Shown: positions 50,937 through 59,248 of the stretch, piece after piece
Numbering within the stretch: position 1 is the first letter of the stretch
Layout: the number at the start of each line of letters is the position of its first letter
NCBI RefSeq assembly: GCF_032918005.1
Contig: NZ_CP136628.1
Coordinates: 4,139,501-4,203,500, forward strand
Length of the DNA stretch: 64,000 bases
DNA from: Bradyrhizobium sp. NDS-1
Lineage (GTDB): Bacteria; Pseudomonadota; Alphaproteobacteria; Rhizobiales; Xanthobacteraceae
Direction: 5' to 3'
The notes under the pieces: generated by a model
The model's input: only the letters and a program-made list of their open reading frames with translations
Told to the model about the DNA's origin: nothing
Database searches by the model: none
Program-made: the position numbers and the translations under genes

Positions 50937-52142
50937 ATGAGCTCCGGGGCCCGAAAACCGCCGCCCCAGATCGCGCTGAAGATCAGGCGCATTCTGGGCG
51001 GCAAGGCAGGCTGGAACGGCGTCGCCGTCCAGTTTGCCTTCGCGGCGATCCTGGGCTGGATCGGCTACGAGATCGTCTCCAACGCCCGCGCCAATCTCGA
51101 GAACCAGCACATCGCCGCCGGCTTCGGCTTCCTCAGGAACAATGCCGGCTTCGACGTCAATCAGACGCTGATCTCCTATACCGGCTCGGACACGTTCCTG
51201 CGCGTCTTCGTGGTCGGTCTGCTCAACACGCTCGTGGTCTCGGCGGTGGGCATCGTCTTCGCCACGTTGATCGGCTTCATCGTCGCGCTCTGCCGGCTGT
51301 CGCCCAATTGGCTGTTGGCGCGCGTGGGCGAGATCTATGTCGAGATCATCCGCAACCTGCCGCTGCTGTTCCAGATCCTGTTCTGGTACCTCGCGGTGCT
51401 CGCGGCCTTGCCCAATCCGCGGCAGAGCATTTCACTGTTCGGCGTTGCCTTCATCAGCAATCGCGGCCTCGTCATTCCCAGCCCGATCGGCCAGAGCGGC
51501 CTCGAGCCGTTCATGGCGATGTTGGCGCTCGGCATCGTCGGGGCACTGGCCTTGCGCTTCTATGCCCGTCGCGCGCTGTTTCAGCGGGGGCAGGTGATCC
51601 GGATCTGGCCCTATGTCTTGGGCCTGCTGTTTGGTCTGCCGCTCGCCACGGTGCTGGTATCAGGTTTGCCGTTCACCTTCGAGCTGCCGCAGCTGAAGGG
51701 TTTCAATTTCGCCGGTGGATCTCGCATCATCCCGGAGTTCGTGGCGCTGACGCTGGCGCTGGCGACCTATACGGCCGCCTTCATCGCCGAGATCGTGCGC
51801 GCCGGCATCCTGTCCGTCCACAAGGGGCAGATGGAGGCGGGGGCCTCGCTGGGCCTCAGCCGCGGCACCACGCTCCGGCTGATCGTCGTGCCGCAGGCCA
51901 TGCGCGTCATCGTGCCGCCGCTGACCAACCAGTACCTCAATCTCACCAAGAACTCGTCGCTGGCGGTCGCGATCGGCTATCCTGACCTCGTCTCCGTGTT
52001 CGCCGGCACGTCGCTGAGCCAGACCGGGCAGGCGATCGAGATCATCGCCATGACGATGGGCATCTATCTCCTGATCTCACTGCTCACCAGCGCTGTCATG
52101 AGCGTCTATGGATGGCGCGTCAGCCGGAGTCTGGGCGCATGA
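50937..52142 (+). CDS. aapQ: General L-amino acid ABC transporter, permease AapQ
   Basis: The 401-aa permease has the large N-terminal part typical of AapQ/BztB (WNGVAVQFAFAAILGWIGYE, NQTLISYTGSDTFLRVFVVG). The C-terminal ABC permease core includes EIIRNLPLLFQILFWYLAVL, YTAAFIAEIVRAGILSVHKG and the EAA loop EAGASLGLSRGTTLRLIVVP. It pairs with AapM to form the membrane channel. The stop overlaps the aapM ATG. Confidence 0.95.
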   Translation: MSSGARKPPPQIALKIRRILGGKAGWNGVAVQFAFAAILGWIGYEIVSNARANLENQHIAAGFGFLRNNAGFDVNQTLISYTGSDTFLRVFVVGLLNTLVVSAVGIVFATLIGFIVALCRLSPNWLLARVGEIYVEIIRNLPLLFQILFWYLAVLAALPNPRQSISLFGVAFISNRGLVIPSPIGQSGLEPFMAMLALGIVGALALRFYARRALFQRGQVIRIWPYVLGLLFGLPLATVLVSGLPFTFELPQLKGFNFAGGSRIIPEFVALTLALATYTAAFIAEIVRAGILSVHKGQMEAGASLGLSRGTTLRLIVVPQAMRVIVPPLTNQYLNLTKNSSLAVAIGYPDLVSVFAGTSLSQTGQAIEIIAMTMGIYLLISLLTSAVMSVYGWRVSRSLGA

Positions 52143-53659
52143 GTGATATCGCCTCGAGCAGCTTCGTCCGCCAGGACCTCCTCGCCGAGCGTCCGGCGCC
52201 GGTGAAGACCACGGGCTTCGTCGGGCTGATGCGGACGCGCCTGTTCAACTCGCCGACCAACATCCTGCTCACGATCGTGGGCGCCCTGCTGCTGTGGTTC
52301 ACCATCGTTCCCTCCGTCAGGTTCCTGATGGTGGATGCGGTGTGGAGTGGCAAGGACCGCACGGCATGCCTCACGGAGAACGCCGGCTTTGTGGTCGGCG
52401 CCTGCTGGCCCTACATCCAGGCCAAGCTGCCGCAATTGATCTACGGTTTCTATCCCGAGGCCGAGCGCTGGCGGGTCAATCTCTCGTTCATCCTGGCTGC
52501 GGTTCTGCTGGTACCGCTGCTCGTGCCGCGCCTGCCGGCGAAGGGGCTGAATGCCAGCCTGTTCTTCATCGCGTTTCCGGTGGTCGCGTTCTTCCTGCTG
52601 CACGGCGGCGGCATCAAGGGCTTCGGCCTGAGCTGGACGGCCGACCTGCTGCAGCTGTTCGACGAGAGCATCGTCAACGCCGGACAGGCTCTCCTCAATC
52701 TCAGCAAGACCTCGGCCATCGCACCGCTCTTCTGGATCCTCGGCAATTTCATCGTGCTGGTCGGCACGGTGATCTATTGGCTGATCTTTCCGTTGACCCT
52801 GCTGCGTGACCAGCTCCAGGCAACGGGCCAATCGGTCTGGACTGATTTCACCATCACGGCCGCGGTCGTCTCGCTGATCGCCTTCGTTCTCGGCGGCGGC
52901 ATTCGCACCGGATGGCGCGCGCTCGGATCGAGCGTCGCCACCTTCATCGCCATCGCCGCCGTCATCAAGTTGATGGGGCTCGATCACGGCGGATTGCCCA
53001 TTGTGGCAACAAATCTGTGGGGCGGCCTCTTGGTGACGCTGGTGGTCTCCGTCACCGGCATCGTCACCTCGCTGCCGATCGGCATCGCGCTGGCGCTCGG
53101 CCGTCGCTCCACCATTCCGCTGATCCGGATCTTCTCGATCGCCTTCATCGAATTCTGGCGCGGCGTGCCGCTGATCACCGTGCTGTTCTTCGCCACCTAC
53201 ATGCTGCCGCTGTTCCTGCCGGGCAATTTCACCGTCGACGGTCTCGTCCGCGCGTTGATCGGCATTTCGCTGTTCACGGGCGCCTACCAGGCTGAGAACG
53301 TCCGCGGCGGGCTCGCCGCGATCCCGCGCGGGCAGGGCGAGGCGGCCGCAGCCCTGGGACTGTCCTGGTGGAAGACGACCTCGCTGATCGTGCTGCCGCA
53401 GGCGCTGCGTCACGTCATTCCGAACCTCGTCAACAGCTTCATCTCGCTGTTCAAGGACACTTCGCTGGTCTCGATCGTGGCGCTGTTCGACCTGTTGGGC
53501 TCGTTACGGGCTTCGTTCTCGGATCCGAAATGGTCGACGCCTTCGACCGCGTTCACCGGCTTCGCCTTTGCGGGGATCATCTACTTCATCTTCTGCTTTG
53601 GAATGTCGCGCTATTCGCTGTTCGTCGAGCATCGTCTCAATGCCCACCGCCGCAACTGA
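52139..53659 (+). CDS. aapM: General L-amino acid ABC transporter, permease AapM (extended)
   Basis: The 506-aa permease starts at ATG 52139. The N-terminal third ([40 protein letters not shown]) and C-terminal core ([60 protein letters not shown]) are canonical AapM. Between them, residues about 158-283 form an extra stretch with three or so additional hydrophobic segments ([55 protein letters not shown]). That explains a length well above the roughly 380-430 aa I recall for other AapM/BztC. No frameshift is evident. Confidence 0.93.
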   Translation: MSDIASSSFVRQDLLAERPAPVKTTGFVGLMRTRLFNSPTNILLTIVGALLLWFTIVPSVRFLMVDAVWSGKDRTACLTENAGFVVGACWPYIQAKLPQLIYGFYPEAERWRVNLSFILAAVLLVPLLVPRLPAKGLNASLFFIAFPVVAFFLLHGGGIKGFGLSWTADLLQLFDESIVNAGQALLNLSKTSAIAPLFWILGNFIVLVGTVIYWLIFPLTLLRDQLQATGQSVWTDFTITAAVVSLIAFVLGGGIRTGWRALGSSVATFIAIAAVIKLMGLDHGGLPIVATNLWGGLLVTLVVSVTGIVTSLPIGIALALGRRSTIPLIRIFSIAFIEFWRGVPLITVLFFATYMLPLFLPGNFTVDGLVRALIGISLFTGAYQAENVRGGLAAIPRGQGEAAAALGLSWWKTTSLIVLPQALRHVIPNLVNSFISLFKDTSLVSIVALFDLLGSLRASFSDPKWSTPSTAFTGFAFAGIIYFIFCFGMSRYSLFVEHRLNAHRRN

Positions 53660-53670
53660 TCGAGCCCATC

Positions 53671-54408
53671 ATGTCTGACCCCATCGTCAGGATTTCCGGC
53701 CTCAACAAATGGTACGGCGATTTTCACGTGCTGCGCGACATCGACCTCGCCGTCGAGAAGGGCGAGCGCATCGTGATCTGCGGGCCCTCTGGCTCCGGCA
53801 AGTCGACGCTGATCCGCTGCATCAACGCGCTCGAGGAATTCCAGGAGGGCGAGATCGTCGTGGACGGGATCGAGCTCGGGCCCAACCTCAAGCACGTCGA
53901 CGCCGTGCGCCGCGAAGTCGGCATGGTGTTCCAGAGCTTCAATCTATTCCCGCACCTGACCGTGCTGGACAATTGCACGCTGGCGCCGATCTGGGTGCGT
54001 AACATTCCGAAGAAGGACGCCGAGGAGACCGCGATGAAGTTCCTGGAGCGGGTCAAGATCCCGCACCAGGCCAACAAGTTTCCGGGGCAGATGTCCGGCG
54101 GCCAGCAGCAGCGCGTCGCGATCGCGCGGGCCTTGACGATGAACCCGAAGGTCATGCTGTTCGACGAGCCCACATCGGCACTCGACCCCGAGATGGTCAA
54201 GGAGGTGCTGGATACCATGGTGGACCTCGCCGGAGAGGGCATGACCATGCTGGTCGTCACCCACGAAATGGGCTTTGCCCGTGAGGTCGCCAATCGCGTG
54301 GTGTTCATGGACGCCGGGCAGATCATCGAGGCCAACACCCCGAACGAGTTCTTTGCTGCGCCTCGGCACGCCCGCACAAAACTGTTCCTGAGCCAGATTT
54401 TGCGGTGA
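53671..54408 (+). CDS. aapP: General L-amino acid ABC transporter, ATP-binding protein
   Basis: The 245-aa ATPase starts at ATG 53671, 11 bp after aapM. It has Walker [11 protein letters not shown]-loop [16 protein letters not shown], signature [15 protein letters not shown], Walker [17 protein letters not shown] and switch His in [16 protein letters not shown]. It powers amino acid uptake by the AapJQMP complex. It is the last gene of the operon; the next gene begins about 100 bp later with its own ribosome site. Confidence 0.96.
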   Translation: MSDPIVRISGLNKWYGDFHVLRDIDLAVEKGERIVICGPSGSGKSTLIRCINALEEFQEGEIVVDGIELGPNLKHVDAVRREVGMVFQSFNLFPHLTVLDNCTLAPIWVRNIPKKDAEETAMKFLERVKIPHQANKFPGQMSGGQQQRVAIARALTMNPKVMLFDEPTSALDPEMVKEVLDTMVDLAGEGMTMLVVTHEMGFAREVANRVVFMDAGQIIEANTPNEFFAAPRHARTKLFLSQILR

Positions 54409-54510
54409 CCGCCCGCAACCCGGTGGCCTCGCCGGTCTGACCGGACCGCCAGCTTGGCACCATCCGAATCAGCTTTGCGTCTTTTCGGCCCATCCTCCGG
54501 AGGAGAGACC

Positions 54511-56748
54511 TTGCAGAGCAGTGTCGGCGCGCGCGCCTACCAGAATGCACGACTAGCGAAGAAATTGAGGAAGCAGGCGGACGCCGTCCTGTCTTTCGCG
54601 ATCGAAGCGCTCGGCCAGGGCAGATTTGCGGAGGCCGAGACGCTCTGCCGCGAGATATTGAAAGAGGTTCCGGATCATTTCCATGCCACGCACCTGCTCG
54701 GCCTGCGCGCCTATGAGTGCGGCCGGCTCGAGGAGGCGCAACAGCTGTTCGAGCGCGCGATTGCGCTCGATCCGCGCTCGCCCGACGCCCATGGCAATCT
54801 CGGGGCCGTGTATTTCGATCTGCAGAAATTCCAGGACGCCCGCGCATGCCAGGAGAAGGCCATTGCGCTGAAGCCGAATTGTCCGATCACCCTGACCAAT
54901 CTCGGCAATACGCTGCTGAACGTCGGTCTCGGCGAGCAGGCGATCGGGCTGCACGAACGCGCGATCAGGTTGCGACCGGACTATGCCGACGCATTCTGCA
55001 ATCGTGGCATGGCGGAGCTGATGATCGGCCGGTTCGCGCCCGCCAAGGAGAGTTTCGATCGCGCCCTCCTGTTTCAGCCGCGGCACGCCGAAGCGCTGGC
55101 CGGCAAGGGCATGGTGTGTATCGAGCTCCGGCACTATTCGGAGGCTGAAGCCGCCCTCGCAGCGGGCCTCGCGATCAAGCCGGGTTCACCGAGGATCCTG
55201 GCGCAGCGCGGCCGGCTCAATTTCGATCTGTACCGGCTGGAGCAGGCGGCCGTGGACTTCGATGCGGCGCTGGTGCAAGCGCCTCGGCTCGAGCTTGCGT
55301 TGCGCGGGAAAGCGCAAGTCAATCTTCTGTTGGGGAACACGACCCAGGCGATTGCCGCCGTCAAGACCCTGCTCGAGGACAATCCGCGGTCCGATTACGC
55401 GATCGTGCTGCTCGGCGCCTGCTATGCGAACCAGGGAGACGTCGCGACGGCGCTCGCGCATCTCGACGCGGCGCTCGAGATCTCGCCGGATTATGCCGAT
55501 GCCATCGCACGCAAGATCTTCATCCTGGATTATCTGCCGGAGGCCGGTTTCGCGGTCCAGCAGGCCGCGCGAAAATCCTGGTGGGATGCGATCGGTGCCA
55601 GACTGCCGCAACGGACATTGCCACCCCGGCAGCTCGATCCGGACAGGCGAATCGTGGTCGGCTATGTCGCGTCGGAGTTCAGGAACCATTCGGCAGCGTT
55701 CGCCCTGCTACCGGTGCTGCGCCGTCATGATCGCACGAGGTTCGAGATCGTCTGCTATTCCTGCTGGCCGTTGCAGGACGAGATCACCGAAAGATTCAAG
55801 CCTCTCGCCGACGTTTGGGTCGACGCCGCGCAGCTTTCGGACGACGAACTGGCCGATCGGATCCAGGCCGACAAGATCGATATTCTGATCGACGTGTCGG
55901 GGCACACGGCAGGCAACAGGCTCCCTGTCTTCGCCCGGAAGCCAGCCCCGATCCAGGTCACGGGTTTTGGGCACGCCACGGGGACCGGCCTTCAGACCAT
56001 GGACTACGTGCTCGCGGATCCGATCTTCATTCCTCAATCGGAGCGCCATCTGCTGGCCGAAAAGGTTCATGATCTGCCGTGCCTGATCACGATCGATCCG
56101 ATCCTGGATGTGCCGCCTTCGGAGCTTCCCATGCTCCGGAACGGCCATGTGACCTTCGGCGTGTTCAACCGCATCTACAAGATATCGGATGAGGCAATCC
56201 GGGTGTGGTCGAAAGTGATGCGTGAGGTCGCGGGCTCGAAGATCGTCGTCAAGCATGGCCTGCTCGACGATCCCTTGCTGCGCGACGGCCTCATCGCGCG
56301 GTTCCTGGCCCAGGGCATTGCCGAAGAGAATATCACCTGCCTCGGCTCGACCTCGCGCCACGAGCATCTGCTGGCTTTTGCGAAAGTCGACATATCCCTC
56401 GATACCTTCCCGCAAAATGGCGGCATCAGCACCTGGGAATCCCTCTATGCGGGCGTTCCGGTCGTCGCCAAGCTCGGCAACGGCGCCTCGTCGCGCGCCG
56501 GTGGCTCCATCGTGGCGGCCGTCGGCCTCGGCGAGTGGGTCGCCGACGATGATGAGGGGTATGCCGCGATCGCATGCAAATACGCGGCGCAGCCCGCCCA
56601 TCTGGCGAAGTTGCGCGCCGGTCTGCCGGCTCGGATCGCAGCCTCGCCTGCCGGCAACGTCGAACTCTACACGCGTGAGGTCGAAGCGGCCTATCGCCGG
56701 TTCTGGCACGATCATTGTGCCGCCGCGGCAGGCGGCGAGGTGGCGTAG
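54511..56748 (+). CDS. TPR-containing O-GlcNAc-transferase-like protein, copy 1
   Basis: The 745-aa protein most likely starts at TTG 54511, seven bases after GGAGGAG, matching the starts of the two following paralogues. Residues about 25-370 are roughly ten TPR units (ALGQGRFAEAETLCREILKE, GRLEEAQQLFERAIALDPRS). The C-terminal half is a GT41 (OGT/SPINDLY) domain: RRIVVGYVASEFRNHSAAFA, ILIDVSGHTAGNRLPVFARK, APIQVTGFGHATGTGLQTMD, GVFNRIYKISDEAIRVWSKV and DTFPQNGGISTWESLYAGVP. Such cytoplasmic enzymes glycosylate Ser/Thr on proteins. The acceptor is unknown; the nearest upstream gene is aapP. Confidence 0.92.
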   Translation: MQSSVGARAYQNARLAKKLRKQADAVLSFAIEALGQGRFAEAETLCREILKEVPDHFHATHLLGLRAYECGRLEEAQQLFERAIALDPRSPDAHGNLGAVYFDLQKFQDARACQEKAIALKPNCPITLTNLGNTLLNVGLGEQAIGLHERAIRLRPDYADAFCNRGMAELMIGRFAPAKESFDRALLFQPRHAEALAGKGMVCIELRHYSEAEAALAAGLAIKPGSPRILAQRGRLNFDLYRLEQAAVDFDAALVQAPRLELALRGKAQVNLLLGNTTQAIAAVKTLLEDNPRSDYAIVLLGACYANQGDVATALAHLDAALEISPDYADAIARKIFILDYLPEAGFAVQQAARKSWWDAIGARLPQRTLPPRQLDPDRRIVVGYVASEFRNHSAAFALLPVLRRHDRTRFEIVCYSCWPLQDEITERFKPLADVWVDAAQLSDDELADRIQADKIDILIDVSGHTAGNRLPVFARKPAPIQVTGFGHATGTGLQTMDYVLADPIFIPQSERHLLAEKVHDLPCLITIDPILDVPPSELPMLRNGHVTFGVFNRIYKISDEAIRVWSKVMREVAGSKIVVKHGLLDDPLLRDGLIARFLAQGIAEENITCLGSTSRHEHLLAFAKVDISLDTFPQNGGISTWESLYAGVPVVAKLGNGASSRAGGSIVAAVGLGEWVADDDEGYAAIACKYAAQPAHLAKLRAGLPARIAASPAGNVELYTREVEAAYRRFWHDHCAAAAGGEVA

Positions 56749-56760
56749 GCAGGTCCGGGG

Positions 56761-56780
56761 CCCCCGGGAGATCCCGGGGG
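56761..56780. repeat. Perfect inverted repeat after OGT-like copy 1
   Basis: CCCCCGGGA and TCCCGGGGG are separated by GA and lie 13 bp after the stop codon. No T-run follows, so it may stabilise the transcript end or weaken read-through into copy 2. Confidence 0.55.
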
Positions 56781-56858
56781 TGATGCTGGTCCGGTGACCG
56801 GCCGGCCGGGCGCGCGAATCAGCTAGACTCTGCCCAGGGCATCCTCCGGAGAGACAGC

Positions 56859-59102
56859 TTGCAGAACAGCGGCGGCGGCGCGCGCGCATTCCAGAACGCG
56901 CGATTGCAGAAGAAATTGATGAAGCAGGCCGACGCCGTCATCGCCGCTGCGGCGAACGCCTATGGTCAGGGCCGGTATGCCGAGACCGAGGCGCTGTGCC
57001 GCGAGATCCTGAAGGCCCTTCCGGATCATGTCGATGCCACGCACCTGCTCGGCATGTGTGCCCACGACGGCCGCCGCCTCGAAGAGGCGCAGCAGCTGCT
57101 CGAGCGCGTGATCGCACTCGATCCGCGCTCGCACGATGCCCATAACAACCTCGCGACCGTGCATTTCGACCTCGGCAATTACCAGGAGGCGCGGCGGTGC
57201 CAGGAGAGGGCGATCGCGCTGAAGCCGAATTTCGTGGTCGCGCTGACCAATCTCGGCAACACGCTGATGCATCTCGGGCTATACGGGCAGGCGATCGAGC
57301 TGCACGAGCGCGCCATCAAATTGAAGCCGGACTACGCCGATGCGTTCTGCAATCGCGGCATGGTCGAGATATTGCTTGGACAGGTCGAGCGCGCCAAGGA
57401 AAGTTTCGATCGCGCCCTGCTGTTCCAGCCGCGTCACGCGGAGGCCGTCGTCGGCAGCGGCATGGTCAGCATGGAGCTCCGGCACCACGAAGAAGCCGCA
57501 GCCAAGTTTGCCATGGCGCTGGCGATCAAGCCCGGCGCGCCGAGGATTTTGGCCCAGCGGGGACGGCTCAGCTACGAGCTGCAGCGCCTGGAGCCGGCGC
57601 TTGCGGATTTCGAGGCGGCGCTCGCGGTTTCGCCCAAGCTCGAACTCGCCCTACGAGGGAAGGCGCAGGTCTGCCTCGTCATGGGAAAGACCGCGCCGGC
57701 GATCGCGGCCGCAACGGCCTTGATCGAGCAAAATCCGCGCTCCGAAATCGGATTGGCGCTGATGGGCTTCGCCTTCTCGACCCAGGGAGAGATGGACACT
57801 GCGATCGAATATCTCGATCGCGCGTTGGCGGTCCGGCCGGACTACGGGGATGCAATCAGGGGGAAAATCTTCTTGCAGGACTACCGGCCCGAGGCCGATT
57901 TCACGGTCCAGCAGGCGGTGCGAAAATCCTGGTGGGATGCGATCGGCTCCAAGCTGCCGCAACGGACGCTGCCGAAGCGACCGCTCGATCCGGAAAAGCG
58001 GATCGTGGTCGGCTATGTCGCTGCCGAATTCCGGCAGCACTCGGCGGGACTCACGCTGCTTCCGGTGCTACGCAATCATGATCACGCCAAGTTTGAGATC
58101 ATCTGCTACTATTCCTGGCCCGGAGCGGATGAGTACACGGCCAAGTTCAAGGAGCTGGCGGACGTCTGGGTTGACGCCTGGGGGCTTTCGGACGACGAAC
58201 TCGCCGACCGCATTCAGGCAGACAATGTCGACATCCTCATCGACGTTTCGGGCCACACGACCGGCAACAGGCTGCAGTGTTTCGCGCGGAAGCCGGCCCC
58301 GATCCAGGCCACCGGCTTCGGACACGCGACCGGCACGGGCATGCAGACCATGGACTACGTGCTCGCCGATCCCATTTTCATTCCGCCATCGGTCCGGCAT
58401 TTGTTTGCCGAGAAGATCTACGATCTACCGTGTCTGATCACGATGGAGCCCGTCACCAATCTGCAACCCTCCGAGCTGCCGATGCTCCGCAACGGCTACG
58501 TCACCTTCGGCGTGTTCAACCGAATCTACAAGATCTCGGACGATGCGATCCGTGTGTGGTCGCGCATCATGCGGGAGGTGCCGGGATCGAAGATCGTCCT
58601 CAAGCACGGTTTGCTCGATGACGCCCTGCTGCGCGATAGCCTGGTCGCACGGTTCATCGCGCAGGGCATTGCGGAGGAGGACATCACGTGCCTCGGCACC
58701 ACCTCGCGCGACGATCACCTGAAGGCCTTTGACAAGATCGACATTTCCCTCGACACGTTCCCGCAGAATGGCGGCATCAGTACCTGGGAATCCCTCTACA
58801 AGGGCGTTCCCGTCGTCGCCAAGCTCGGTATCGGCGCTTCCTCGCGTGCCGGCGCCTCGATCGTGGCTGCCGTCGGCCTGGGTGACTGGGTCGCCGAGGA
58901 CGACGACGGCTATGTCGAGATCGCCCGCAAGTTTGCCTCACAGCCAGAGCATCTGGCGAAGTTGCGCGCGGGTTTGCCGGCGCAGATCGCAGCCTCGCCC
59001 GCCGGCAATGTCGAGATCTACACGCGCGAGCTCGAAGCAGGTTACCGCCAGTTCTGGCGCGACTATTGCGCTGCCGCCGCGGAATGCGGCGAGGTCGCGT
59101 AG
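56859..59102 (+). CDS. TPR-containing O-GlcNAc-transferase-like protein, copy 2
   Basis: The 747-aa paralogue starts at TTG 56859 behind CTCCGGAGAGACAGC. TPR units again fill the first half (AYGQGRYAETEALCREILKA, GRRLEEAQQLLERVIALDPR). The GT41 half contains KRIVVGYVAAEFRQHSAGLT, ILIDVSGHTTGNRLQCFARK, GVFNRIYKISDDAIRVWSRI and DTFPQNGGISTWESLYKGVP. It is the most divergent of the three (for example QCFARK where the others have PVFARK, and FASQPEHL for YAAQPAHL), suggesting a separate acceptor or an older duplication. Confidence 0.92.
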   Translation: MQNSGGGARAFQNARLQKKLMKQADAVIAAAANAYGQGRYAETEALCREILKALPDHVDATHLLGMCAHDGRRLEEAQQLLERVIALDPRSHDAHNNLATVHFDLGNYQEARRCQERAIALKPNFVVALTNLGNTLMHLGLYGQAIELHERAIKLKPDYADAFCNRGMVEILLGQVERAKESFDRALLFQPRHAEAVVGSGMVSMELRHHEEAAAKFAMALAIKPGAPRILAQRGRLSYELQRLEPALADFEAALAVSPKLELALRGKAQVCLVMGKTAPAIAAATALIEQNPRSEIGLALMGFAFSTQGEMDTAIEYLDRALAVRPDYGDAIRGKIFLQDYRPEADFTVQQAVRKSWWDAIGSKLPQRTLPKRPLDPEKRIVVGYVAAEFRQHSAGLTLLPVLRNHDHAKFEIICYYSWPGADEYTAKFKELADVWVDAWGLSDDELADRIQADNVDILIDVSGHTTGNRLQCFARKPAPIQATGFGHATGTGMQTMDYVLADPIFIPPSVRHLFAEKIYDLPCLITMEPVTNLQPSELPMLRNGYVTFGVFNRIYKISDDAIRVWSRIMREVPGSKIVLKHGLLDDALLRDSLVARFIAQGIAEEDITCLGTTSRDDHLKAFDKIDISLDTFPQNGGISTWESLYKGVPVVAKLGIGASSRAGASIVAAVGLGDWVAEDDDGYVEIARKFASQPEHLAKLRAGLPAQIAASPAGNVEIYTRELEAGYRQFWRDYCAAAAECGEVA

Positions 59103-59248
59103 GCGGGGCAAGCGCACCAAGCGATTCCTCGGCCGGATATTGCGGTGAGCCCCGGAATATCCCGGAGGGAACTCCGGCCCCGCCGAGCGGCCGGCTTGAC
59201 GCACGAATCAGCTAGACTCGCCCCCAGACCATCTTCCGGAGAGACACC

